Of a stretch of 64,000 nucleotides of DNA, positions 16,548 to 25,841 are shown piece by piece. A program made the translations under genes and the position numbers. Each line of letters starts with the position of its first letter. Position 1 is the first letter of the stretch. Origin of the DNA: JARBUG01 sp035628915. Lineage in GTDB: Bacteria; Bacillota; Sulfobacillia; Symbiobacteriales; Symbiobacteriaceae. The stretch is taken from assembly GCA_035628915.1 (NCBI GenBank), contig DASPIW010000038.1, forward strand, positions 33,378 through 97,377. The letters are read 5' to 3'. The notes beneath the pieces were generated by a model. It had not been told where the DNA came from, ran no database searches, and saw nothing but the letters and a program-made list of their open reading frames with translations.

Positions 16548-18302
16548 ATGGATTTCCAGCAGGAGACTCAGCAGATTCTGGAGGCGGTCGCCTCTGTCCT
16601 GCGGCTGGATGTGACCCTGGTGGACGAGCAGCTGGTGCGGACGGCGGGCACCGGCACCTACCGGCAGCGGGTCGGGGAGCAGGTGCACGGCGATTCGGCG
16701 TTTGGCCAGGCGCTGCGCTCCGGCGTTCCCGTGCAGGTGGCGCAGCCCCGGGTGGACGTGGCCTGCCATGCCTGTGCCGTGCGCGCGAGCTGCGAGGAGA
16801 CGGCCCACGTGGCGACGCCGATCCTGGACGGCGGAAAGCCCATCGGAGTGATGGGGTTGATCGCCTTTACCGGGGAGCAGCGGGAGCGGCTGCTACATGA
16901 GCTGGACCGCTACATGGCGTTCCTGGCGCACATGTCGGAGCTGCTGGCGGGCAAGCTCCGCCAGGAGCGGATGGCCGGCGCCCTCCTCGCCACGGCCCAT
17001 TCGGTGGCCGAAGGGCTGGTGGCGGTGGACGAGTCGGGGGCCATCACTTTCCTGAACGACTCTCTCCGCCGCATGCTGCGGCTGCCGCCGGGGGGAGAGC
17101 CCATCCACCTGGGCGAGCTGCCCGGGCTGGCGACCGCCGTCCGGGATGTGCTGCGCACCGGGCGGCCCATCGCCAACCGGGAACTGACGGTCACCCTGCC
17201 GTGGGGGCCCCTCTCCGTGGTCGGGACGATCCAGCCGATTCAGGTCCGGGGACAGGTGGCCGGCGCCGTGGCAAGCCTGCGGGACATCCGGGATGTGTAT
17301 GACCTGGTCTACCGGGTGGGCGCCGACCTGCCGGTCTACGGCTTTGACAAGATCATCTACCGGAGCGCCGCCATGGCGGCGGTGGTCGATCTGGCCCGGC
17401 GGGTGGCGGCCAGCCAGTCGGCGGTGCTGATTCGCGGCGAGAGCGGCACGGGCAAGGAGCTGTTCGCCCGTGCGATTCACGCCCAGAGCCGCCGGCGGGA
17501 CCGGCCGTTCATGGCCATCAACTGCGCGGCGATTCCTGAAGAGCTGCTTGAGAGCGAGCTGTTCGGCTACGCCGACGGGGCGTTCACCGGCGCCCGCCGG
17601 GGCGGGAAGCCCGGCAAGTTCGAGCTCGCGAACCACGGTACGATCTTTCTCGACGAAATCGGTGACATGTCGTTGCGTCTGCAGGCGAAGCTGCTGCGGG
17701 TGCTGCAGGAATCGGAAGTGACCAGGGTCGGCGGCACCCATGCCAGCCCGCTGGATATCCGGGTGATTGCGGCGACCCACCAGAACCTGGAGGACCTGCT
17801 CAAACGCAAAGAATTCCGCGAAGACCTGTACTTCCGCATCAACGTGCTGCCGGTCGAGATTCCCCCGCTCCGGGAGCGGCCCGAAGATATTCTCCTGTTG
17901 GCGGGACACATTCGGGGGCACCGGTCGGCGCAGATGGGCATCCCCGTCATCGCCTTCTCGGGGGAGGTGGAGCAGATTCTGCTCAGCTACCCCTGGCCCG
18001 GCAATGTGCGGGAGTTGCAGAACGTGGTGGAGTACGCGGTCACCATGGCCAATGGGCCGGTGGTCGGGGTGGATGCACTGCCGTCGCGCCTGCGGGAGGT
18101 GGCCCCGCCGCCGGCCCCTGCCGCCGCTGCGCCGGCCGGCCCGCTCATGGCCGTCGACGCGTGGCTGGAGCAGGAACTGCGGCGCGGGCTGGCGCTCTAC
18201 GGCAGCGGGGATAAGGCTGCCACCCGCATGGCGAAGGAATTGGGAATCAGCCGGGCGACAGTGTACCGCCGCCTGCACGAGTTTGGGCTTCTCTCGAAAT
18301 GA
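16548..18302 (+). CDS. Sigma-54-dependent transcriptional activator, likely regulator of prkA
   Basis: The product has about 584 residues. The N-terminal sensor region holds a Cys cluster CHACAVRASC (residues about 71-80) inside a GAF-like segment. A PAS-like domain follows (EGLVAVDESGAITFLNDSLR), then the AAA+ domain with Walker A GESGTGKE (about 297), the sigma-54-contacting loop GAFTGA (about 344) and LDEIGDM. A Fis-type helix-turn-helix ends the protein (MAKELGISRATVYRRLHEF). The ATG at 16548 follows AAGGGGAAAGG. It directly precedes prkA, which has a matching -24/-12 promoter and a palindrome shared with this gene. The Cys cluster suggests metal or redox sensing (inference). Confidence 0.92.
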   Translation: MDFQQETQQILEAVASVLRLDVTLVDEQLVRTAGTGTYRQRVGEQVHGDSAFGQALRSGVPVQVAQPRVDVACHACAVRASCEETAHVATPILDGGKPIGVMGLIAFTGEQRERLLHELDRYMAFLAHMSELLAGKLRQERMAGALLATAHSVAEGLVAVDESGAITFLNDSLRRMLRLPPGGEPIHLGELPGLATAVRDVLRTGRPIANRELTVTLPWGPLSVVGTIQPIQVRGQVAGAVASLRDIRDVYDLVYRVGADLPVYGFDKIIYRSAAMAAVVDLARRVAASQSAVLIRGESGTGKELFARAIHAQSRRRDRPFMAINCAAIPEELLESELFGYADGAFTGARRGGKPGKFELANHGTIFLDEIGDMSLRLQAKLLRVLQESEVTRVGGTHASPLDIRVIAATHQNLEDLLKRKEFREDLYFRINVLPVEIPPLRERPEDILLLAGHIRGHRSAQMGIPVIAFSGEVEQILLSYPWPGNVRELQNVVEYAVTMANGPVVGVDALPSRLREVAPPPAPAAAAPAGPLMAVDAWLEQELRRGLALYGSGDKAATRMAKELGISRATVYRRLHEFGLLSK

Positions 18303-18309
18303 GATGTCC

Positions 18310-18326
18310 TCTCAGATTGAGATGAT
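18310..18326. promoter_or_regulatory. Activator-binding site upstream of prkA
   Basis: TCTCA-GAT-TGAGATGAT repeats the core of the palindrome at 16437-16453. It lies about 20 bp upstream of the predicted -24 element, which is closer than usual for a sigma-54 enhancer. A role in repression or looping is therefore also possible. Confidence 0.65.
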
Positions 18327-18345
18327 CACCCTTCCCTGAGCCGGG

Positions 18346-18359
18346 GGAGGGTGTTCTGC
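18346..18359 (+). promoter_or_regulatory. Predicted sigma-54 (-24/-12) promoter of prkA
   Basis: GG at 18346-18347 and GC at 18358-18359 have the obligatory 10-base spacing, in the context GGGAGGGTGTTCTGCA. The position, 53 bp before the GTG of prkA and right after a sigma-54 activator gene, makes this a likely promoter. The match to the full TGGCAC-N5-TTGC consensus is partial. Confidence 0.6.
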
Positions 18360-18411
18360 ATAAGATGGACCACATTCCCGGCGGAGGCCTTTTTACGGGA
18401 GGAGGGCGACA

Positions 18412-18818
18412 GTGGACCTCAAGCAGCGCTTAGCCCAGTTCAGGGCGGAAGAGCAGCGACTGTCCTGGGAGGGGACCTTCCTGGACTATTTCGGGATCGT
18501 GAAGGCCCGGCCCCGGGTCGCGGCCCTTGCGCACGCCCGTGTTCACGACATGATCATGAGCCAGGGTGTCAGTACGGACGATAACGGGCGGAAGGCATTT
18601 GACTTCTTCAAGCACGACATTTTCGGGGTTGAGAAGCCCCTTGAGCAGCTGGTCGAGTACTTCAATTCGGCGGCGAAGCGGCTGGAAGTGCGCAAGCGGA
18701 TTCTGCTGCTCATGGGCCCGGTCGGCGGTGGCAAGAGCACCATCGTCTCGCTGCTCAAGCGGGGCATGGAGAAGTACTCCCGCTCCGACGAAGGGGCGAT
18801 TTACTCGATCAAGGGGTG
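18412..18818 (+). CDS. prkA: prkA segment 1 of 5 (residues 1-135 of PrkA)
   Basis: A GTG start after GGAGGAGGG encodes the PrkA N-terminus: LSWEGTFLDYFGIVKARP, the AAA+ Walker A motif GPVGGGKST at residues 102-110, and GAIYSIKG. In Bacillus PrkA the sequence continues GCPMHE. Here it runs off into WPMIDRVRRG and unrelated residues, and that frame stops at 18942. The true continuation starts at 43203. PrkA is an AAA+ serine kinase (also reported as an ATP-dependent protease) needed for normal sporulation in Bacillus. As it stands the fragment would yield a 176-residue product with a foreign tail. Confidence 0.95.
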
Positions 18819-18825
18819 GCCCATG
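18808..18825. repeat. Left junction of element 1 (attL-like)
   Basis: ATCAAGGGGTGGCCCATG matches the right junction ATCAAAGGGTGCCCTATG (43197-43214) at 15 of 18 positions. The longest shared core that restores the conserved IKGCPM protein sequence is GGGTG (18814-18818 and 43203-43207). Confidence 0.85.
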
Positions 18826-19004
18826 ATAGACAGGGTAAGACGCGGTAGTCACAAATCGGAATGCGTCGTGGGCTGCCGTCTGTGGAGGACTAGAAGGACT
18901 ATCCACTGTTGTCTAAAATGTAAGATGTTTCGGGCAGAATGAGTGGTTTGATAGTATAATATTTTGTGGTATCCAAATACCGAATGAAGGATGGGATGCG
19001 GCAC

Positions 19005-20528
19005 ATGTGGCGAGGAGTCTTGCGAGGGCTAGTTCTTGCCCTGCTCGTATCACTGACAGCAGTCCCGACGCACTCCAGTGCAGCGGGCCAACAAGTGGTG
19101 TTTTTGCTCGGGTGGAAGTTCTACACGGGTTGGTAGCCAAGTGTTTACTACGGATGCCGCTCCCTTTGTCGACCAGGGGCGGACATTTGTGCCTGTCCGT
19201 TATCTGGCCTTGGCCTTGGGAGTACCCGCAGAGAACATTCAATATGCTGCACAAACGCGGACCGTGACGCTGACCAAGCGCGATGTGACCGTCCAGCTAC
19301 AAGTGGAAAGCAATACGATCATGATAAACGGCACCCCCCGCGAGGTGGACGCAGCGCCCAGCCTCCGAAATGGCCGCGTCTTCCTGCCCGCCCGTTTCGT
19401 ATCGGAGGCTCTGGGTTACGCCGTCACATTCGACAGTACTGCCAAAGCCATTATCATCCTGCCGCCGGGCCAGGAGCCGGAGCCTGTGTCTGCCCCGGCG
19501 CTCCCGACCAACCTTGGCCAAGGGCTGGTCACAGCGGGGCGGAGTTTCACCATGGTTGCGAAAGGCGACGGCACGGTGGTCGGTTGGGGGGATAGCCGCT
19601 ATGGGCAACTGGCCGAGGTTGACAACCACGAGTCACGGCCATCGCCAATGCCCATCGCTGGAGTGCCCGGAGTCACAGGTCTCGCAGCGTCCAGTGACCT
19701 GACTGCCGCCATAGACACCGCAGGGAGCGTCTGGTGGTGGGGGTGGATCCCTGACGCCATCACAATGAATGAGCCCCAAAAGCTTGAAGGACTAAACGAT
19801 GCCAAGATGTTAACTGCAGCCAATCGCGGCTTCTACATCCTGAAAGCAGACGGCACAGTATGGCAGTACGTCTTCGCCCGTTACAGACCGGATTCGGCCA
19901 TGGAGCTGAAGCCGATCCCTGAGCTGCAGGGGTTACGGCCATAGCGGACGGTTTGGCCGTGAAATCGGACGGCAGCCTCTGGCTGCTGGGTGTCTGGTCG
20001 ATGCAGTTCCGATCCGTTGATGACGTCAAAGTAGACTACATACCACCCAGCCGTCTGCCGGACCTGGACCAGATCGCTTCCTTGGGTGCGAGAAAGCTTA
20101 TCCGCACAGACGGCACCGTCTGGGGCCCGTCTTGGGATGGCGAGAAATGGGTGTGGCAGCAGCTGGCAGGCCTCACGAACGTGATCTCGGTCACTAAGGC
20201 CTCCTGGCACGCGTCTACGGAGAGAATATCTGGAACAGACTGGTTCGCACTGCGGAAGGACGGTACCGTTCTCCGGTGGACCGACGAGACCCATTATGAT
20301 GCGAAGTGGCAGGTGCAGAGCAGAGTCGCCTCAACCCCTGTCATGGTGGCCGGCCTCGCCGATATCGTCGCCATCGCAGCGAACGCTTTCTCAAGGACTC
20401 ACGTTGTCGCGCTCAAGCGCGACGGCACCGCCTGGTGCTGGGGAGAGAACACTTTTGGGCAAGTCGGCGACGGGACCCTGGAGGACCGTTCCGCCCCGGT
20501 ATCGGTCCCGGATTTCCGCCTGTACTAG
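19005..20528 (+). pseudogene. Secreted stalk-domain (copper amine oxidase N-like) protein with RCC1-type repeats, two frameshifts
   Basis: The ATG at 19005 begins a signal peptide (MWRGVLRGLVLALLVSLTAV). Near 19110-19130 the frame must shift for the sequence to continue as VGSQVFTTDAAPFVDQGRTF and VPVRYLALALG, the stalk/copper-amine-oxidase N-like domain. RCC1-like beta-propeller blades follow (GDGTVVGWGDSRYGQLAE, KADGTVW, KRDGTAWCWGENTFGQVGDG). A second shift occurs at about 19944-19953. Repaired, the protein would have about 505 residues and be exported to the cell surface. Either it is decayed or the assembly has errors here. Confidence 0.75.
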
Positions 20529-20564
20529 TTGCCACATCTCGGACGCGGGGCAGGAGGCATATGT

Positions 20565-22157
20565 ATGCAACGGCGATCTTCTCGGATTGCGACAGTGACC
20601 GTACTGATCATGGTTCTGGGCATCCTTTGCGGCTCTGCCGCATACAGCGCAGATGCGATCCGGCTCTTCATGAACGGTCAGGAACTGTTTTCGGAGGTGC
20701 CACCCCGGGTGGAATCCGGACGTACGCTCGTTCCCGTGCGGGCAGTAGTGGAGGCGTTGGGCGCCGTGCTCCAATGGGATGGTGTCACCCAGACCATCAC
20801 CATCCAGGGCGCGCATTCTGTGGTCATGACCGTTGGCAGCGCCACTGCATTTGTTGACGGGCAGGAGCGCCTCCTGGAGGTTCCGCCTCAAATCGTGGAC
20901 GGGCGAACGCTGGTCCCGGTTCGGTTCGTGGCCGAAGCCTTTGGCCTACTTGTAGAATGGGACGGCAGCCTCCAGGCTGTTAAGCTGACGACCCCGACAC
21001 CCGCCCCGAAGGTCGGTCTGGAGCTGCTGGAACTGGTAGCGGCCGAGACGCATCCGGCGGGTGTCGGGACCGGCAATCAGGCCAGAATCACTCGGACAGG
21101 CGCCGGCGTCTTCACCACTTACCTGATGCCGGACACTACTTACCACGTGGAATGGCGGTCGCCCGGGGGCTGGATGACAGTGGCCCAGGGGAAAGGCGCC
21201 GAAGAGGCGCCGCAGGTGCTGCGGGGTCCAGATGATGGGGCCTATGTGGTGGATTGGCCCTTCAACGCCCCTCGGGTATCATACACAGCCCCAGGGAAGG
21301 CGCAGTTCACCCAGGGCGGCCCGCTGCTAAACAGGTTTACGCCCGTGGCCAGACCGCAGGCGGCTGCGGGGATCAGTCCTGGCGGTGAGATTGTTGTCTC
21401 AAACGCCCTCGACGCCAAGGGAAAAGGCCACTTCGAGTGGGCCAGCTATAGTACCAGTACCCGGCAGTGGAGCGCCATCCAAAAGATCGAATTCGCTCAC
21501 CGCTGGGAGTTCATCTACGTCGTTCCGGGGGCCGACCACTCCCTGACGTTGGTGGCCAACAGGAAAGCCCAATGGGAGACCCTGGGCTACCAGAGGCCGG
21601 CGGGTGCCGGGGACAGCCTTTGGAATGCACTCCGGCTATGGTACTCGGCAGACACCACTACAGGTTCGCCATCGGATACGCTGATCCATGAGGAAACACC
21701 GACCGCTGCATATCCATTCGCCGACACGAACAATAACTGGGCCGGCGACACCTATACGGACAACAAGGGGCGCCTGCACGTGCTCTACCATGTCAAGGGC
21801 GAAAGCACGCGCGGGGCCGACGGCAGCCGTCACGCGATCATTGAAGACGGTCGGATCGTCAACGATGTGGAGATGCCCACGGGCCACTGGAGAATGGTGC
21901 AGGATTCAAAGGGATCCATCTACTACCTTGATTCACGGAAGTATGGGGTCATCAAGGTATACCCTGCCACGGATGCGGACGGTCTGATCCTGGGCGAATC
22001 CACGACCCTGTCGCTTGGCGACTACGGGGTTGGTTACCCTGGCCTGTATCTGGCGGTGCCGCGCACGGGGACAGCCCCGGCGGACTACGTAGACGGGGTG
22101 TTCGCAACGGGCGGCGAGGTGCCCAAGTGGGTCTATATCCGAATCCGCCTACGCTGA
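20565..22157 (+). CDS. Secreted protein with tandem stalk domains (copper amine oxidase N-like)
   Basis: The product has 530 residues. The ATG at 20565 follows CAGGAGG and opens a signal peptide (IATVTVLIMVLGILCGSAAY). Two halves of the stalk-domain signature follow: RVESGRTLVPVRAVVEALGA and QIVDGRTLVPVRFVAEAFGL, each leading to a W-D turn and a hydrophobic strand. The C-terminal 370 residues are beta-rich with Trp/Tyr and look like a propeller or lectin-like domain, but I recognise no family. It is probably a surface-exposed or wall-associated protein. The broken neighbour at 19005 shares the stalk domain. Confidence 0.8.
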   Translation: MQRRSSRIATVTVLIMVLGILCGSAAYSADAIRLFMNGQELFSEVPPRVESGRTLVPVRAVVEALGAVLQWDGVTQTITIQGAHSVVMTVGSATAFVDGQERLLEVPPQIVDGRTLVPVRFVAEAFGLLVEWDGSLQAVKLTTPTPAPKVGLELLELVAAETHPAGVGTGNQARITRTGAGVFTTYLMPDTTYHVEWRSPGGWMTVAQGKGAEEAPQVLRGPDDGAYVVDWPFNAPRVSYTAPGKAQFTQGGPLLNRFTPVARPQAAAGISPGGEIVVSNALDAKGKGHFEWASYSTSTRQWSAIQKIEFAHRWEFIYVVPGADHSLTLVANRKAQWETLGYQRPAGAGDSLWNALRLWYSADTTTGSPSDTLIHEETPTAAYPFADTNNNWAGDTYTDNKGRLHVLYHVKGESTRGADGSRHAIIEDGRIVNDVEMPTGHWRMVQDSKGSIYYLDSRKYGVIKVYPATDADGLILGESTTLSLGDYGVGYPGLYLAVPRTGTAPADYVDGVFATGGEVPKWVYIRIRLR

Positions 22158-22206
22158 ACTCTTCCCGCTTAACCACGTTGGCACGGCATAACCAGATCTA
22201 GAGGAT

Positions 22207-22240
22207 GAAGCGGGCGCCGGCCAGGACCGGCGCCCGCTTC
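22207..22240. terminator. Hairpin terminator after the stalk-domain gene
   Basis: GAAGCGGGCGCCGG (22207-22220) and its exact complement (22227-22240) form a 14-bp stem with a 6-nt loop, about 50 bp after the stop codon. Only a weak T-poor tail follows. Confidence 0.7.
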
Positions 22241-22280
22241 AAATTCTCGCCATGTTCGCAAAAAACAATGCAGGAATTAT

Positions 22281-22318
22281 CCATGTCAGTACGAATGATG
22301 TACTATGTACGGACATGG
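22281..22318. promoter_or_regulatory. Inverted-repeat operator upstream of the peptide transport operon
   Basis: CCATGTCAGTAC (22281-22292) and GTACGGACATGG (22307-22318) are complementary except for one base, with GTAC repeated again in the centre. The site lies about 100 bp before the binding-protein ATG. The GntR/UTRA regulator encoded at 25842 in the same cluster is the natural candidate to bind it (inference). Confidence 0.6.
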
Positions 22319-22417
22319 TTTCCTATATTGGTGCTTGAACCGTACAAATGGAAACACATGGTCCAGGGTCCGGCTCAGATTGGATGGCTGAACTTGAGCG
22401 AAGAGGGTGGCAACGAA

Positions 22418-23989
22418 ATGCAGAAGAGCACGTGGACCCGTCGATGGACTGTGGCATTGGCCCTGGCATCCGTGGTGGCCGTTGTGGCCGGCTGTAGCAA
22501 AGCCCCGGCCCCGACGACGCCAGCCCCCGCAACCCCTGCTCCCGCCCCTGCGGCCAAAGCCCCGCTGACTCAGGTCGTCATCGCTCAGGCGGCCGACGCC
22601 GTGACCATGGACCCCCAGAAGCAGTCGGACACCAACACCGGCAACATCGTCCACAACATCTTCGACGGACTGCTGCTGCGGGACAAGGACATGTCGATTC
22701 AGCCCGCCCTCGCCACGTCGTACAAGCAGGTCAGCGACACCGTCTGGGAACTGACCCTGCGCAAGGATGTCAAGTTCCATAACGGCGAGGAGTTCAACGC
22801 CGACGCCGTCAAGTTCACCGTCGACCGCCTGAAGGATCCCGCCCAGAAGGCGGCTCAGGCCACCTACTACACCCTGATCAAGTCGGTCGAAGTCGTGGGC
22901 GCCGAGACCGTCCGCTTCACGCTCAGCGAGCCCGACCCCATCTTCCTGGCCCGCATGAGCAACTTGCTGATCATTCCGCCGAAGTACATCAAGGAAAAGG
23001 GCGACGAGAACTTCGCCAAGAATCCTATTGGCACCGGCCCCTACAAGTTCGTCGAATGGGTCAAGGATGACCATGTCATCGTGGAAGCCGTCACCGACCA
23101 CTGGCGCGGCAAGCCGGCCATTCCCAAGGTGATCTGGCGCCCGGTGCCCGAAATGGCCACCCGAATCGCCGGCCTGCAGGGCGGCCAGATCGACATTATC
23201 GCCGCCATTCCCGCCGACCAGGTCAAGACCGTGGAAGGCACGAAGGGCCTGAAGGTCGTCACCACCCCCAGCGCCCAAATTCAGATGTTGAACTTCAACA
23301 TCTCCGTCGCTCCGGCCGACAAGAAGGAGTTTCGCCTCGCCGTTGCCCACGCGGTCAACCCCAAGCCGATTCTCGAGGCGCTGCTCGGCAGCTACGCCAG
23401 CCCCCTCGACATTTCCATGAGCTCCGTCATTCCCGGGCGGCCCTCCGGAATTACCCCGCTGCCTTACGATCCGGCCAAGGCGAAGGATTACCTCGCAAAG
23501 GCCGGCCTCGGCTCCGGCGTCACCATTGACCTCGTTTCTCAGAACGGCACCTACCCGCTGGACAAGGATATCGCCCAGGCGATCGCCCAGCAGCTGGCCG
23601 CCGTCGGCATTACGGCCAATGTCAAGCCCACCGAGTACAGCCAGTTCCTTACCCTGCTGAAGGGCAAGAAGATCTCGCCCGTCTTCCTGATGGGCGGCAA
23701 CAACATCTGGTTTGACATCGACCCGCAGATCACGGCCTTCTTCAGCGGCACCGGCGCCCTCTCCACGTACAAGAACGCGGAACTGGACGCCCTGATCGTC
23801 AAGGGCCGCGCCAGCAGCAACCCCGCCGAACGGGTCTCCACCTACGCCAAGGCGTTTGAACTGATCAAGAGCGAAGGCGCCGGTGTGCCCATTTTGCAGT
23901 ACCAGCTGCTCTCCGCCACTAACGACAAGGTGAACTGGAAGCCCCGTCCCGACGGCCGCATCCGGATTCTCGAGATCGCCGCCAACTAA
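22418..23989 (+). CDS. Peptide/opine-type ABC transporter substrate-binding lipoprotein (family 5)
   Basis: The product has 523 residues. The ATG at 22418 follows GAAGAGGGTGG. The lipoprotein signal ends VVAVVAGCSK with Cys near residue 25, followed by a Pro/Ala-rich linker. The family-5 (DppA/OppA) domain is clear: AADAVTMDPQKQSDTNTGNI, WELTLRKDVKFHNGEEFNAD, NPIGTGPYKFVEW, PYDPAKAKDYLAKAGLG. It should capture short peptides or similar small molecules for the two permeases that follow. The M20 and RraA-like genes further along suggest an acylated or conjugated amino-acid substrate (inference). Confidence 0.93.
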   Translation: MQKSTWTRRWTVALALASVVAVVAGCSKAPAPTTPAPATPAPAPAAKAPLTQVVIAQAADAVTMDPQKQSDTNTGNIVHNIFDGLLLRDKDMSIQPALATSYKQVSDTVWELTLRKDVKFHNGEEFNADAVKFTVDRLKDPAQKAAQATYYTLIKSVEVVGAETVRFTLSEPDPIFLARMSNLLIIPPKYIKEKGDENFAKNPIGTGPYKFVEWVKDDHVIVEAVTDHWRGKPAIPKVIWRPVPEMATRIAGLQGGQIDIIAAIPADQVKTVEGTKGLKVVTTPSAQIQMLNFNISVAPADKKEFRLAVAHAVNPKPILEALLGSYASPLDISMSSVIPGRPSGITPLPYDPAKAKDYLAKAGLGSGVTIDLVSQNGTYPLDKDIAQAIAQQLAAVGITANVKPTEYSQFLTLLKGKKISPVFLMGGNNIWFDIDPQITAFFSGTGALSTYKNAELDALIVKGRASSNPAERVSTYAKAFELIKSEGAGVPILQYQLLSATNDKVNWKPRPDGRIRILEIAAN

Positions 23990-24022
23990 GTGCCGCTCCG
24001 GTCTGCCGGGAGGGGGGACGCC

Positions 24023-24958
24023 ATGCGAACGTATATCCTCAAGCGTCTTATCTATGCCGTGCTCACCGTGCTGGGCGTGGTGACCCTGGTCTTCCTGCTC
24101 CAGCGGCTTTCCGGCGACCCCACGCTGGTCCTGCTGCCGCCGGAGACGCCGGCCGCCGAAGTGGCCCGGTTCCGCAGCGAACTCGGGCTGGACCGGCCGA
24201 TCTACGTGCAGTACGGCAAGTTCCTGTGGGGACTGTTGCACGGCGACCTTGGCTACTCGTACCGCCAGGCGGCCCCCGCCCTCGGTCTCGTCCTGCAGCG
24301 AGTGCCAGCCACTTTCCGGCTGGCCCTCGCTGGCATGGCGGTGGCGCTCTGCATTGGCATTCCGTCCGGGATTATCGCCGCCATCAAGAAGGACACGTTC
24401 TTCGACCGGGCCGTCATGGCCGTGGCTTTGCTGGGACAGGCCATGCCCGTCTACTGGATGGGCATTCTGCTGATTCTGCTCTTCTCCGTCAACCTCAAGT
24501 GGCTGCCCGCCCTGGGCGGCGGTGGCCTGGAGGCGCTGATCATGCCGGCCCTGGCGCTGGGCTCGTACTCGTCGGCCCGGATGGCCCGCCTGACCCGCTC
24601 CAATGTGCTGGAGGTGCTGCGCCGGGACTTCGTGCGGACGGCACGGGCCAAGGGCAACTCCGAGTTTGTCGTCATCATCAAGCATGCGCTGCGCAACGCC
24701 ATGATTCCCATCGTGACGGTGATCAGCCTGGAGTTTGGCAGCCTGCTGGGCGGCTCGGTAATCACCGAAACGGTCTTCGCGTGGCCCGGCGTTGGCCGTC
24801 TGTCGGTCGACGCCATCATGGGGCGCGACTACCCGGTGGTGCAGGCCGTCGTACTGGTGATTTCGGTGGTCTTCGTCTCACTTAACCTGGGAGTTGATAT
24901 GATCTATGGCGTCCTCGATCCCCGCATCAGCATCGCCTCAGGGGGCAAGCGCCATTAA
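24023..24958 (+). CDS. dppB: Dipeptide/oligopeptide ABC transporter permease, DppB type
   Basis: A 311-residue permease with six helices. The N-terminus YILKRLIYAVLTVLGVVTLV and LARSNVL-like loop (RLTRSNVLEVLRRDFVRTAR), followed by AKGNSEFVVIIKHALRNAM, are standard DppB features. The ATG at 24023 follows GGGAGGGGGG. Its end overlaps the next permease gene by 53 bp in another frame, pointing to tight coupling. Confidence 0.93.
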   Translation: MRTYILKRLIYAVLTVLGVVTLVFLLQRLSGDPTLVLLPPETPAAEVARFRSELGLDRPIYVQYGKFLWGLLHGDLGYSYRQAAPALGLVLQRVPATFRLALAGMAVALCIGIPSGIIAAIKKDTFFDRAVMAVALLGQAMPVYWMGILLILLFSVNLKWLPALGGGGLEALIMPALALGSYSSARMARLTRSNVLEVLRRDFVRTARAKGNSEFVVIIKHALRNAMIPIVTVISLEFGSLLGGSVITETVFAWPGVGRLSVDAIMGRDYPVVQAVVLVISVVFVSLNLGVDMIYGVLDPRISIASGGKRH

Positions 24959-25799
24959 GGCGCCGCCCCGCCGGCGAAACTACGGCGGGGCCGTGGGCCT
25001 GGTGATTATCGCCCTGGTCATCTTGATGGCGATTCTGGCCCCCGTGCTCTCGGCCTACGCGCCGAACGCCCAGGACCTCTTCTCCCGCCTGAAGCCGCCG
25101 GGCTTCGTGCCGCCTGCGGGCGGCCCGCCGCACTGGCTCGGCACCGATCAGCTGGGCCGCGACATTTGGGCCCGGGTCCTTTACAGCGCCCGCATTTCGC
25201 TGTTCATCGGCATCATCTCCGTCTCTCTAACCGCCGTGGTCGGCACGCTGCTCGGTCTGATGGCGGGCTTCTACCGGGGCGTGGTCGAGACCGTGATCAT
25301 GCGGCTGGTCGACCTGCTGCTGGGCGTGCCGTTTATCCTGCTGGCTCTGGCGGTCATCGGCATCACCGGCCCCGGGCTGCAGAATCTGATTCTGGTGATC
25401 GTGGCGACCCGCTGGGTGCAGTACGCCCGGATTCTGTTCGGGCAGGTGCTTTCTACAGCAGAGCGGGATTTCGTCGAGGCGGCCCATGCCTTGGGCAGCA
25501 AGCCGTTCCGCATACTGATCAAGCATATTCTCCCGAATGTGGCGCCCACGACCATCGTGCTGGCGACGCTGGATCTGGGCTTTGTGATCATTCTGGAGTC
25601 CGGCCTCAGCTTTCTCGGGCTCGGCGTATCGCCTTCCACGCCCACCTGGGGCATGATGCTGGCCGAGGGGCGGGCGTACCTGAACAACGCCTGGTGGCTC
25701 GGCACATGGCCGGGCGTGGCGATCATGATCACCGTCCTCGGCTTCAACCTGCTGGGCGACTGGGCCCGCGACAAGCTCGACCCGACTCTCCGGCGCTGA
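24906..25799 (+). CDS. dppC: Dipeptide/oligopeptide ABC transporter permease, DppC type
   Basis: A 297-residue permease with the DppC landmarks HWLGTDQLGRDIWARVLYSA, EAAHALGSKPFRILIKHILP and LSFLGLGVSPSTPTWG. It overlaps dppB by 53 bp. The usual ATPase genes dppD and dppF are absent from the cluster, so the importer must use ATPases encoded elsewhere or be incomplete. Confidence 0.93.
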   Translation: MASSIPASASPQGASAIKAPPRRRNYGGAVGLVIIALVILMAILAPVLSAYAPNAQDLFSRLKPPGFVPPAGGPPHWLGTDQLGRDIWARVLYSARISLFIGIISVSLTAVVGTLLGLMAGFYRGVVETVIMRLVDLLLGVPFILLALAVIGITGPGLQNLILVIVATRWVQYARILFGQVLSTAERDFVEAAHALGSKPFRILIKHILPNVAPTTIVLATLDLGFVIILESGLSFLGLGVSPSTPTWGMMLAEGRAYLNNAWWLGTWPGVAIMITVLGFNLLGDWARDKLDPTLRR

Positions 25800-25841
25800 C
25801 ACCCGCCGTAACCCTTCTCTCGTTGAAAGGAAGCAGAGCAG

